This document shows, piece after piece, positions 52,429 to 64,000 of a stretch of DNA of 64,000 nucleotides. The stretch is from the NCBI GenBank assembly GCA_900708905.1, contig CAADRB010000024.1, positions 1,088,723 to 1,152,722 of the forward strand, in the 5' to 3' direction. This DNA is from Hymenolepis diminuta (Eukaryota; Platyhelminthes; Cestoda; Cyclophyllidea; Hymenolepididae). Each line of letters begins with the position of its first letter. The first letter of the stretch is position 1. A program made the position numbers and the translations under genes. Below the pieces are notes generated by a model. That model had not been told where the DNA came from. It saw only the letters and a list, made by a program, of their open reading frames with translations, and did no database searches.

Positions 52429-52641
52429 GTCTGTACACCTGTTACGTCTTGGACATAGTGCACTGCTTCATGTCCTAACGATCCAATGTCTCGATTCAAA
52501 AATTTGTGCCTTTTCTTGAGTTAATTCCCATTCACTTTTCGAAGAAATTATCCACCAGAACATTGATTTAGAGAATTTGTCAAGCGCTTCAAACATTTGT
52601 CTTTCTCCTCCGGCATCGTCAGACAGAATTATCGAAGTTGC

Positions 52642-52647
52642 AATAAA
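52642..52647 (+). terminator. Poly(A) signal AATAAA of the plus-strand gene
   Basis: AATAAA about 215 bp after the TAG stop at 52428, on the same strand. A normal position for the 3' end of the convergent gene. Confidence 0.5.
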
Positions 52648-53152
52648 GACTAAAACTCATACTATCATAACTGATGCTTTCAACTTACACTGTACTATTC
52701 TACGCAAACGCACAAGTAATCGGTCAAAATAAAATATACTTAAATATCCACAACCAAAAGTTCTAAACACCTCATTATCTCCAACGTAGTTCCCATTCAC
52801 CTTGCAGACCTAGTCCCCATAGTTGATAATAAACAGCCCTCAATCTTGAAATGCACTCCTTATGAAGACATGGACAGCCCAATGTACCAGGAATGCAGAT
52901 AAATTAGAACTTTTAATGCTTCGCCTTCATCACTGCTTTTTATTCATGACCGGTTTCATTCCTTATTGAACTTCTCTGCCATTCTCTTCTCATCATTAAA
53001 AAGCGCAAAAGTGTCTTGTATTTTCGAGGGCAGGGCAACAATATTGGATTCAATTTAAAATCCTTCCAGTCAGTGTAAGAAAAGGAGAGCGTCGTTCGAC
53101 ATTCAAAGGAAACGGTAAAAATTTTTGGCAAGATATAATACATGCAGAAAAG
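52648..53152. other. Spacer between convergent 3' ends
   Basis: About 500 bp between the poly(A) signals of the plus-strand gene and VIRMA. No gene seen. Confidence 0.5.
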
Positions 53153-53158
53153 TTTATT
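53153..53158 (-). terminator. Poly(A) signal of VIRMA
   Basis: AATAAA on the minus strand, about 50 bp after the VIRMA TGA. A short 3' UTR is implied. Confidence 0.65.
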
Positions 53159-53208
53159 AAGCATTTATATACACAAAAAATTTTTAAAAAGATGGAAACA
53201 GTTGTAAG

Positions 53209-56200
53209 TCATTTTTTTTTCAAAATAGCTTCATCAATCCTTGGTGGTTGCATATTCCCACAATTCGAACGATTTGACGGAGTCGGATTTGTGAGCGTCA
53301 GAAGATTGTGACCACTATAAACAACAAAAGAAATATACTTCATGAAAGGTTCAAAATAATATTATAACATGTATTTTTTAATAAAATCAAACATTTAAAC
53401 CAAATAGTGCTTTCTTGACTGGGACCAGTTGTGGCGGTGGGTTTATCAGTCAATCTGTGTCGTCAACAAGCACCAATTTATTTCCCATTTAAAAAGTACA
53501 TTTTCGAAAGGTGAGAAAAACACACACGCCTGCAATATTAGGCTTATTTGATGGGTAAAAGTATGTCCATGTCATAAATTGGCATTCTAATCGCTNNNNN
53601 NNNNNNNNNNNNNNNNNNNNNNNNNNNNNNNNNNNNNNNNNNNNNTCAGGGAAGTTGAAAAAAAATAAGCAAGAACTTAGGTTAATCGAATATTTTCATG
53701 CGACCTTATGAGATGTGTGACCGTAATCTGGTATCATATGACATTCTAATGAATATTTGAAAAGTCTAAAAGTCCCTCAAAACAATCCGTGATACTTTTT
53801 CTAAGGTTTTATTTATTCAAAAGAAAAAAGAATATCCGTAATCGGATATATATATCTCGTAATTATGTCAATTAAGTCACATCAATAGAAGAACAAAGGA
53901 TAGCACTAACGAATTGAATGAAATAGAAAAATATTTTTAAGGATATAAAGAATTAAAGAATAACGTGAGAATAAACCAATGTGATGACGGTATATTGATG
54001 TGGGGCAGAGAGGAGGTAATGCGCTAGCTACACGTAAAAATCGACAGGAATACAACTCAATGATAAAGCATTTAGATGAGCGTGTTTCAAACACTCAATT
54101 GACCAAAATCTGGTACGTGACACAACAGCATAACGTTAAGATCAAAGTGGATTCCAGCATCAAATATGGGCGTACTTATTTGCTGCGACTTACACATTTT
54201 GTGAACCCGACCATGACTGAAGAGGTATGACAACATTGGGATTTGAGAGAAGACCTTGACCTCCAGATGCGGTCCCCACGAAGGGCAGGGAGGAGAGAAC
54301 TCGCTGGCTACCTGCATTACCTAACAATCCACCACGACTACCTAAAATTGTGGAAAAATGAAGCTATTAAAACACAAAAAAATGGGTTATAGAAAATTTG
54401 GCAAATCAATAAGTAACCAAAATTCGAAACTTTTTATAAAGCGGTAGTATAAAATGAGGCAATGAAAAAGAGAAAGTTTGCAGAGAAAGCATCCGACGAA
54501 AGCTTTATATAACATTGAATGAATATATAATTTGTTTCATCCAATTATATAATCATGCTGGTCCCGAAGTAAGTATAGACTGCTAACAAAGAGAATGGAA
54601 TATTAAAATCTTGAACTGAGTGAAGTTAATTTTTACGAGTCGCAAATCCTAACTCTGTAGCTTTAAAGGCAAGAATAACAAAAACACTGAATCAGTTTTT
54701 TTCTGCGAATAGAAGCCCTTGCTTTAAAAACTGACATCTAATGCATTTGTTACCCAATAATTTACAAAGCTGAGCACTAACCGAACAGAAGAATTGGAAC
54801 CAGAGCCATTTAGGAATCCCCCAGTTCAAGACCGAATTTCACGATTCTTCTTCTCAGTAAATGCTTAGAGTTCACATTTGACATGATCCTTGATCAAATG
54901 GACTGAAAGCGTCCGAATGCATAAGTAAATCGAAAATATCAGTCCAACGGAGGATTTCATGTTAGAGGTACAGGACATGAGTTCTTATGCCAAACGAACT
55001 ATTATCAATAAGAAATGGCCATAGGGTCGCCATTTTCCTAGTGATTTTTTCCCCTACCAAGTATACGGCGAAGTGAATCACTAACACGGTCGGACGTTCG
55101 AACGGTACATGTAGCTACCTTTTTTCCACCAACAAAATCGAAATATGATGATGTAACAACAAACATTTTCTTAAAAGGAAAAGTCAAATGAGCTAGCGAA
55201 AAGGTAGGCAGTTTGAACTTATTAGATAAAACTGAACATACAATAATGAAATTAAATCGTCCAAGATCTGCGCATCCGCTCAAGATGTGAGATTATAGAA
55301 GGCGAACTAGCCTTGCAGCCTGCACTAACCAAAGTCCCATCTTAAATTTGGGAAAAACGAATTTCTTAAAATGCACATACATAATATAGCAATAAATTAA
55401 GGTTATGCGAAAAGTGTTTGCGAAGATATAACTTAAACATTAATCACTGAAGCTAGCAAGTGTTTACTTACTTCAATCATAATCGAAAATTCCAAGATAT
55501 GCAGACTAAAATGTCTTATTCAATGCCAAGGTGAAAGAGATGTAATTTGCCATTTTCAAAGGCAAACAATAAAAATGAAACGCGGGAAGCCGATTCGTAA
55601 ATAAGCATTCATTTAAAGATTCTTAAACCGTTAAGAACTTCGTTATAAGACCAGTGCTCTTAGACTTTGCATGACAGTTCTTGACCACCTTAGCCCCCCG
55701 ATCTGAGCGTATATTTCTGCATTTACTCACCACCACTTTTGCATTCGAACAACAGGTCTCCGAACTTCTTAACGTGTCAAGAACCTGACACGCCCTTAGA
55801 CATTTTAATATCGAAGTGTATACATAGAGAATTGAGATCAAAGCACCAGACAGAATCTCTACTGGTTATCCAACTAACCCTTCTACTAAACTCCAAAAGA
55901 CAAAAAAACAGAAGAATAGGTTTATTCACAGTCGAACTGCAAAAATGAATGGGAAAAATTGCCAAGAGATCATGCGACACACCTATTATCAAACTTCACA
56001 TTAAACTTCTTATCGATCGATCGTGAATTTCGGTTTAACACCTTTCCCATCTGGCTCAAATCTTCGTATCAGACAGGACAGACGCCTGCTACAACAACGA
56101 CCTCTTTAATAGCCAAACACTTTCAAACTCTCTACACTTTATTTTGTCTGACCTCAATCTAGATTGGCGTATGTCACTATTCTTATTTAAACTAAGAGAC

Positions 56201-59200
56201 ATATTCAATCGTTGTTCCGAGTTCTGATTTTGCGTAGATTCTGGCTGACACTTAAACGGCCAAAGACAGAGATTTAGCCATCCCAAACTCAATTCCATTG
56301 GCAATTGCGTGTTGTAACAATTCAGTCGCAAAAACCCAATTCCCCTGCTTCCAGCTTCCATGTACAAATGTCATAAGAAAGATCCCATGCATATAGGAGT
56401 AATGTCCGTCACATTTTTCCATAAATGTGGGAACCAAGTAAACATGAGGAAAGTAAATCACCACGAGAACAAAAACACATAAACGAAATCACAAGGCCAA
56501 GCCTAGAGATCTGCTAAGAAATTATAAATTTTCAGATGGAGCTCAGTAAAACAAAAGCAAAGATACCGAACATAAATAGAATCGATACTGCACTGAGCCG
56601 TATTGCCAATAGCTGGTTTCAAAATCTAAAAACTACAACGAGATTAAATAGGAAAACGAAATAAGGTATTTCTACGTCCTTCGGTATAATAGCAACAATC
56701 TGGTTTAGTTCGAAATTTTTTCTTATGCATTGGAATTCATTAAAAACCTTGTAAAATTTTATATTTTCAGAAAAGACAGATAAACATGCGTGGATGATTC
56801 ATCTGTCTGTGTAAAATTACAAAACAGTAAAAATTCCGACTTAACCTTCAATAAAAAGAAGCTATCAGCTGCTGAACAGATTAGCAACTACGGCCATCAT
56901 ATACTATGGAAGATTTTGTTTAAAGCGTATATTCTAAACGGAAGAAAACTTTGTTTCCCCGGGAAGAAACCAATTTAGGGAAAAAAAATTTGCAATAATT
57001 CATACTAACTTACGATTACAACGAGCCCCTTCGCGTGTGTATAAAGCCTTTAAAAAAATAAAGAAAATTTATAATGCGGAAAATGTTTGCTTTTAAACAT
57101 AAAGTGCTACTGAAATGCTATTCAGTACGTCAATTTACTTACTTCATGACTAGCACTTGGATCGGGTTCACCAGAACCGTCCTTCTCGAGTTTCGTAAAG
57201 TCATCCACATGCAAACTGGGTGGCCTACTGGTGTTTTGTGGACGAGAGCGGAAGTTGTCTGCTCGGCCCCCTGCACCAACAGCCACTCCCAACAAACTGG
57301 GTCCAGGGGCACTGGTAGAAAGTCCAACACTGAGTCCACTGCAAGACGACTGGTTGCCCGGACGTAAATTGAAACCGCGACCGCGCATTGGAGCAACTAC
57401 ACAGAACATAAAATAAAAAAAGAAAACTAATCAAACGATTCAAATAAAAAGAACATTGGCGTTCCACAAAATCTAAATAGATACATATTTCCAGAGATTC
57501 TTATGATGAAATGAACGTACCCTGGTAAATCTGTTTTCATACAGATTAGCCACAGTTCTGATTTTTCAGGTGACTCACGAAGGGATTAAGAACACATATA
57601 GTCTCCAAAACGGTACGTATATTCTAAACATTACTTAAAATTCATCCCAACGCTCAATTTAGGAACAGATTAGTCCTACGTAAATAGAGGAATCATAAGT
57701 TATGTGAAAGGTATCTAAGATCTCAAGATACAACAGAAACTCAATGCTTGAGGTTCATTTAAGAAGACCTAACGCATAATCAGTTTCTTCAACCAATCAA
57801 AAATTTCCTCCAAATACAGATTTGAGCACCAATAGCTTTTAATTAAATAAATATATATATAAAGAACAAACTTCTTTTGCAGATAGTATACTAAATCAAA
57901 CCCACCATATTTCTTCGATGACCGTCCAGTCTGAATGATATCTGCCACTTGGCCCTTCTTCCTTCTTTTATGTTGAATATTCGCCTCAGCATCATCAGCA
58001 TCTCGTCTCCTTCGCCGTTTAGCTATCGTCATACCAGTCACTTCAGCTTGCAAATCCACTCCCGGGCAGAAGTGCTCTACCAATTCAACCAGATTAATGG
58101 TATTCACTGGTGACAAGGATGAATCGGAAGCGACTTCAGATGGGGATTTCAACACTGCAGAGGTGAGATTGTCTTCCAGTTTCTGACGAGCAGTAGTAAG
58201 ACTAGTTAAATCGCTGATTTGCCGATCAATAGAAATATTGAGCAAGTAGAGTTGTGAGAAGGGAAGGGGGTTAGAAAGAGAGGGAATTGGGAAGGGCTGC
58301 TGAGCAGGTGCATCAGACTCAGAACTTGGATCGGGATCTTCTAGACCAGAGAGAAGGCTCATTAGACTCTTCATGCCGTCACGAAGAGCTTCACTTCCAC
58401 GAATTTTCTGGCGAAATAAAAAAACAGTATGTTTAAAAGATTTGACAGATTTCCTTAAACATTGCAAAGTACAATTATAAAACCATTAAAAGTAGAACAA
58501 GTTCTATCCTACGTATTATAGCGATTTTTAGAATATCTTTCAAATGAGAATTCACCTCAAGGCACATTAAATCATCCCGTTAATTATATAGGATTGACTA
58601 GAAGCAGCTTCGATAGCCAATAGGAACTCAACGGTGCGTGCTGATATTGTGGCCATAGTTTCACGCCCTATGCTTAGAAGTGAGATTATAAAATTAGAAA
58701 TAAAAACATAAAGTGGAATTAATATTACTACCCTAATAAGAGCGAGATTTCGCAGAATTTCAAATAAAACTGTCGTCGTCTGAAATAGATTTCATAAGCT
58801 TGAAATCAGTTATTATTCAATCACTTACTTCGAGACGTAAAACAACCTCCTTAACCAGACTTTCTGACTTGTTTCCACCATGAAGCATTTGTCTCAGGCG
58901 CGTAGTAGAAAGGCGTAGCTGACGTTCTGACAATCCCGTCACCGCATAACTGTCTGAGGAAACTGCAAGTAGGGCTTCTTCAGCAAATATCGGATCAGCA
59001 AGAAGGGTACTAACAAATAGGATGAAAGATCTCAAAGTCGTTTGGCAGATCGTGCTCATGTTGCCACTATTGAGATTATCTATAAGACCTTGGAGGAGGT
59101 TGGCGAACACACGCTCGTGCTGTTTTTGACATAGATGTCTGAAAGAAATAGCAAAATATGTCAGCTGACGAAAGTTAGAAAAGTTCCTTATACCAAATCA

Positions 59201-62200
59201 GTGACTTTAAATACACACCTCTGAATAATCGCGAATCCAAAGTCGTGAAGAGCCAGCCGATTCAGAATACAGAGAACCCGATCGGTTGAAATTGTGCTGG
59301 CACGTCCAATAGGAAGAAGATATGTAAGCAAGCAGCTAATCAACTCACTCGTCCACTCAACTGACGGAAGATGATTGATCAGACCAAAAATTAATCCATC
59401 CGCTTTACCCAGACCCAAGCTGGGATCTAGTAGACACTCAATACAGTCAAGAAGCTTTGTTTGAGCTGCAGAATATGAAGATTCAAGATGATAAATTCCC
59501 TCCATAATAGAAGAAAAGATTTTGAGAATTCGATGATCCTTGAATCTCTCTTTTCGAGTAAGATCCAACAAGGCCTGCTTGCAAATTGGAAGTGAAACAA
59601 CGAGATGAAAATAGGCGAGAGAATGCACAATTTCAGGAACATTGGCGATACTTCCAAAAGTAGTAAGTTTGTCGTCGTCTGTACTAGTTGGCAATGAAAT
59701 TAGTTGATCAGTAACATTGAGTGGTTGTTGAGACCCCAAAACCAACTTCGTTCCGGCTGTTAGTGTCTTGAGGGCTGACGATGTAGGAAGCTCCAATGTA
59801 CTCAAATAAGAGGCAAAATAAAAGTTATCAACACTGAAAAGGTTCAGCTTTAAAGAAAATTCTCATGATAAAACATACTCTAAGTTTCTAAACTGAACCA
59901 CTTGTGGAACACATTCTTTTTTGCTATCTATTTATCATAACACATATCAGAAAAGCTTAGGATATTGTTAACAATCCATAAAGGTTAATCTTAGCTCAAC
60001 TGTAGCGCAGCTAAGATTGCGTTGGGAAACGCCTAATGCATCGGAGTTAGTAAGAAATAGCCACCTCAACATCCAATAGAAATTTCTTTCAATAATGCAA
60101 TGTGAACGTGACACGAATTAAACGTTGTAGCTATATAGAGCAGCATGGAAAGCACCAATAAATGTTAGCTGAAAAAAGGACAAGGGATATTTCACCTTTG
60201 CAAACTATAAATCCAGTGCAAAATGCCCCGCCGCTGATAACTACAATGACTATTCACAGTCAATACTTGAGGATAATGGTTAAAGATCGGCAGGATCGCA
60301 TCAGAATTTAAGCCATAAAGGGATTCAGAACAGCATTACAATTACACTCCTTCCAAATTCTTGCTATTTTGGTGAGATGTACAATTTATATAAATGAAAA
60401 GGCTTTATACTTACTCGCCAGATTCCAGACGATGTGTGTCACTGTCCGAAAAATTACTGATTGGATTAATGCTCTCTGAACAAGCCGTATTATAGACTTC
60501 AACAACCGTTTCAATTGCAGAAGCAGCAATCATCTGGCAGAAGGAAGTTGAAGAGGGTCCCAAAGAGACAATACGATTCAAAAATAGGACAAGATGCCGG
60601 TGGAGAGAGGTGTGAGGAGGGCTCGCACTAAGGATCTCTAGGAGACCACAGACCTCTGTGGGAAGATCACGGGTCAGACGACGGCACCACCAGTCACGTT
60701 TGGAGAGAAGGCTTCTTCGATCGGATGGAGAAAGTTCTTTCAATGAAGAGACAGGTAGAGGAAGAGGAAGCAAGTCAAGGAGAAGTTGAAGACCAGGAAG
60801 AAAGAAGACAGGAGAGGAAGTGGTGAAGATGAAAATATCTCGACAAACTGATGACCATATGTCCTTTTCGCTCCCTGTTAAAAATATTCATTTTTTTGCT
60901 TGTTCTCTACACCAATAGAATCATCTTTGAATAAATAAAAGATAGGTTTACCTTCGGGAATATCTTCGTCCTGACAGGCATTGGCATAGGCGGATATGCA
61001 ATTTAGAGCCTTCTTTTGGATCTAAGATGTAAACACAAGGAAATAATGGGTATTACATTTAAATTCCGCCGAAATGGGATATGAAACAAATATTCAAGGC
61101 TCGTTTAACTGGTACTCACAAAACATTTCGAATGATACACTTTTATTTAAGATTTATCCAGTTTAACAAAAAGACTCAAAACCCTTAATTGGGTTACCCT
61201 CAAAGCTGCGTGACTTCTCGGCGACTCATTTACTTCTGTTTCCACTATTCATACTCCTATTCTCAATAATAGCTACCATCAGAATTTGGAAGTTTATTAA
61301 GACCTTTCTTTATGAACATGTCAGTTCTAAACTATACTCCGCTAGCTGTTTAAAAACTATTTACTGTCAACACAGTTTAAAAGACTTGAATAAATAATCC
61401 ATCATTATTTGGGGTTTCGTACTTCTAAAATAGTAACTTTAAGTCAGCCTAACTCCCATTAGTCGCACTTAATAAGACAGAGATTTAAGCTATTCTTAAC
61501 ATCATTCGTTAAGTTTGTAACGAGTGATGTTAAGCCCTTAATACAAGAATGTATTCAGTAACGATTAGAGACTACTTACCTTTATATTAATTGAATTATC
61601 CTTTAGTATAGAGGCAGCAGCATACGCTTTACACACTGGCACCACCGGAGTTCTATCCTTGAATTCCTCCCCAATACCATCAACAAGTGCATTAACAAAA
61701 ATATCCAGAATGGTCACTCCTTCTGCCATGATATTCATCAACATTCCAAATGCTGAATTATCTACTGAAGAAGGAAGCATCAGTCTTTCAGCCGTAATAT
61801 CAACAAGACTGGAGAGACCAGGCAGTCCATCCTTGGCGTAGAGTTCAATGATTTCCAGATCTGAAAGACTAGCTCGGATGATTCGAAGAAGGAGCAGTAA
61901 AGAAGGAGGAGGTTGAGTGGAATCTTCTAGAACTTCAGTGAGAGGGGCGAGCTGATCACAATACCAGGAGAAGAGTTCACAAGACTCAGGAATTGAGAGG
62001 GTCGCACTGGGAGCATCTCGAAGCCAAGAGAGCCACGGAGATCCTGCGGAAGTGAAGGACCGCTGGTAGGAGAAAAGTTCCATTTGTGAAAGGCTGGTCA
62101 GACGATCTTCCCACTGAGTATCTGCAAGTAAAATGCATGCCATGGTATAGAACATTTAAATTCTATTATGTACTGCGTCCTAGAGCTGACCATCAACCCA

Positions 62201-63779
62201 CCACATACAAGTAGTTGCCATGATACTTATATAAAATTGCTCCAAATCGACCAGCTTATTTTTATCCAATTAAGTTAATAAAGAGAAAATTATTGCAATG
62301 TTGGGCAAATTTAGTACCCACACATCGAAATAGCTTATTATTTTATGTATTTGTCATTACTGCATTACCGGATGCTTGTCAATCCTTTCATGACATAAAA
62401 TCTATAAGTAATAGCTTTTCATGAACTAGATAAGCTATTGAACTGAGAATAATTAAAAAATTACTTACTTTGGACAATACGAAGAAGTCTTGGCGCAAAA
62501 CGTTCCAAATAGGCAGGATTGGAAGCATGACGGAGAACTCCAATAGCAATGGTACAAAGAAAACTTCCAATTTCCACCTTCTCTTCTGATGATCCAAGAC
62601 GAGAAAGGACATCGTCACGAGTCCCTTTAGAGAGTGTATAATTTTCTAATTCTTCTGGTTTGATGGTTGAGGGTTCTATCTTGCCTAGGAATGATAAAAT
62701 CTGTACGATAAATGCTTAAATAATTAGGAGTGAGCACTGAAATATTTATAAAGGCTTTGTCAGCCTCATCAAGCTGTCTTTGATGTAAGGAAATATTAAT
62801 CAAAGTTGACCATTGACCATTCAGTTAAATCAACTGAATATTTTGTATATGAACTCCTCCAAATACCAAGAGATCAGACCATGAAAATTAAATTTTGGAA
62901 TGTGAATTATAGCTCTTAAGAGGAAGTGGGCGACTCAATGCATTCAGAATCTGTACAATTTAAAGTTCTTGACTTTTCGGCTTATATATAATGCCCGTCG
63001 GTGGTAATCCAGAGAAATGGATAGCCAGCTGCATTGACTGATTCTCAAGAGTGACTCCTTGATACCTTTTCTCTACCCGAGTCTTTTTAACACATACTGA
63101 TGGCCTTGAGCAATTATTTAAACTTCTCAGTAAACATTAGGGAAAGAAAATCAAGCTGAAAGTGACATTCGTAGATGACTTTATTACTCTCCCCTTACAT
63201 TAAATTTAAAGCTTTAAGTTATTAAGTGCTTGCAATAGATTTAATTCGTTGAATTGAAAGCATACTGTCCTCTTCAAATATGCAAGAAAAGTCATCTTAT
63301 ATCTCCATTTCAACATAACCATAAGCGCAGAGTTTATTTAAAGGATCCTCTTAGATAAAATCAAGGTTGAGCTTCAATGAAAGGACCACACTTTTTAGAC
63401 GAACATGAACCATCTACTTACTCCTGAAGGAATGTGCATATAAAGTCATGACTGCAACAAAGGAAATTTAGCTCAAATTATGGGCATTTATATTCAATTT
63501 AAAGCATTAACGATAACACTTTGTACTCACCCTGATCCCCACTCGTCTCTTCGGTGTTCTGTTGATAAGAATTCAAATTTCCACAACGATGTTCTGCTTC
63601 CAAAAGCATCAGGCAAGGAATGAAGAAGTTTCCCTGGTTTGCAGACAGAATTTCAGCAGCCCAAGGAGCGAAAGCCGGGTCGAGAAACAGCCGTGCCAAG
63701 GAGAAAACAGTGTTGTAAACTTCATCAGAATCACTAGGAGCCGATGAGGATGTGAAGTAACGATGTAGACCTGTTTCAC
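53209..63779 (-). CDS. VIRMA: Virilizer / VIRMA, m6A methyltransferase scaffold, 5' part outside window
   Basis: Large scaffold of the nuclear m6A writer (with WTAP, ZC3H13, HAKAI, METTL3/14). Exons, high to low: 63531-63779 (acceptor could be 63770), 62469-62684, 61580-62121, 60952-61021, 60415-60874, 59219-59800, 58829-59138, 58736-58783, 57906-58407, 57143-57396, 57014-57047, 54194-54341, 53209-53314. All junctions agree in phase. This gives about 1,120 residues, roughly the C-terminal 60% of a 1,800-residue protein; the rest lies beyond 64000. The decisive match is the C-terminal motif APMRGRGF followed by NFRSRPQNTSRPPSLHVDDF, nearly identical to vertebrate VIRMA. Upstream are alpha-helical repeat sequence (YLERFAPRLLRIVQ) and a basic nuclear signal (KRRRRRD...HKRRKKG). 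The tail after the motif is shorter than in vertebrates. The stop is TGA 53211-53209. Confidence 0.92.
53596..53645. other. Assembly gap of 50 N
   Basis: Exactly 50 N, a conventional size for a gap of unknown length. It lies in the last VIRMA intron (53315-54193), so it does not break coding sequence in the model. Confidence 0.99.
57014..57047 (-). other. VIRMA: 34-nt VIRMA exon
   Basis: A 34-nt exon (acceptor TTTTTTTAAAG, donor GTAAGT) converts phase 0 to phase 1. It is needed to join the HVDDF exon (57143-57396) to the SRGG exon (54194-54341). It encodes ALYTREGARCN, followed by RSRGG across the junction, which resembles the YSRREGTRG segment of vertebrate VIRMA. Confidence 0.75.
57906..58407 (-). 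other. VIRMA: VIRMA exon with acidic patch and bipartite nuclear localisation signal
   Basis: Encodes KIRGSEALRDGMKSLMSLL, then an acidic/serine/proline region, a LVELVEHFCPGVDL segment that matches the CCPG..DL block of vertebrate VIRMA, and then KRRRRRD and HKRRKKG, two basic clusters about 12 residues apart. The donor TATG|GTGGGT gives phase 1 and joins the APMRGRGF exon as KKY-V-APMRG. Confidence 0.88.
58560..58735 (-). other. Coding-like stretch in VIRMA that does not close in phase
   Basis: Directly downstream of the small exon 58736-58783 (TTTVLFEILRNLALIR) the same frame stays open and reads RETMATISARTVEFLLAIEA, rich in coding-like codons. No donor there returns to the phase needed at 58407, and in-frame TAA follows. 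The two flanking exons already agree without it. It could be an alternative exon, an annotation-breaking indel in the assembly, or chance. Confidence 0.3.
62848..62970 (+). repeat. Dispersed repeat family E, copy 4
   Basis: Copy inside a VIRMA intron, aligned by eye to 27145-27270 over most of its length. Confidence 0.55.
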
Positions 63780-64000
63780 CTCCAATAAGGGACGCCAAAG
63801 ATGATTAGAGGAGAAAAAAAGCAGAGCTAGTGAGGCACTGAGTTTACCTTAATCATTATTAAATCGATAATTCATATTACTATATAGGGGTACAATTCCA
63901 ATTTGACTAATTAATGGAAAATAATATTATCTATCAAGTTTTGATAGCGATGGTGACGGTACAAAATATAATACAAAAAAAATGTCATATTTCTGTACCC

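Noticed and set aside
55466..55510. Candidate 34-nt VIRMA exon near 55470
   Set aside because: It has splice signals but contains an in-frame TGA in the required phase; the exon at 57014-57047 fits instead.
57074..57416. Plus-strand and second minus-strand open frames over the VIRMA HVDDF exon
   Set aside because: Shadows of the VIRMA exon; only one frame matches the conserved protein.
62388..62618. 76-codon minus-strand frame
   Set aside because: Wrong frame of the VIRMA exon 62469-62684; the correct frame reads YLERFAPRLLRIVQ and joins both neighbours in phase.
1..64000. tRNA and rRNA genes, CRISPR arrays, operons
   Set aside because: No T-loop pattern with matching stems, no rRNA-like conserved blocks and no direct-repeat array was seen; the intron-rich genes exclude a prokaryote.

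Overview
The window is draft nuclear DNA of an invertebrate animal. It is AT-rich, with intron-dense genes, long AT-rich introns and intergenic regions, one 50-N assembly gap, a dead mariner transposon and many diverged dispersed repeats. A flatworm (platyhelminth) is my best guess, from the gene style, very short candidate introns and an LTR-type tRNA-Trp primer site. That placement is inference; no single feature proves it.

Layout. Positions 978-22521 (minus) hold a complete formin of the FHOD class. I could rebuild 24 exons whose phases all agree, giving 3,759 nt and 1,252 residues with the order GBD/FH3, FH1, FH2, DAD. Upstream of it, 23283-25076 (minus), is a large exon for an unrecognised charged, coiled-coil protein with a possible short last exon; it may be its own gene or an N-terminal extension of the formin. 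Positions 25140-25330 look like its promoter (CCAAT and TATA motifs). Positions 28361-29632 hold a decayed mariner element. Positions 35485-36024 hold a protein-like frame broken only by TGA codons, followed by a short reading frame with a signal peptide at 36319. Positions 39214-52428 (plus) hold a scattered set of small exons whose phases link into a divergent extracellular/membrane protein, possibly SRCR-like. An inverted repeat with a tRNA-Trp primer site lies inside one of its introns. Positions 53209-63779 (minus) hold the C-terminal two thirds of virilizer/VIRMA, the scaffold of the m6A mRNA methyltransferase complex; its 5' part lies beyond the right edge.

The genes do not form a pathway. 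FHOD builds actin filaments (muscle and stress-fibre type actin), VIRMA acts on nuclear mRNA, and the plus-strand gene would act at the cell surface. The plus-strand gene and VIRMA converge tail to tail, with poly(A) signals about 500 bp apart. All exon models are by eye from splice-site consensus, phase and protein similarity recalled from the families; none has transcript support.
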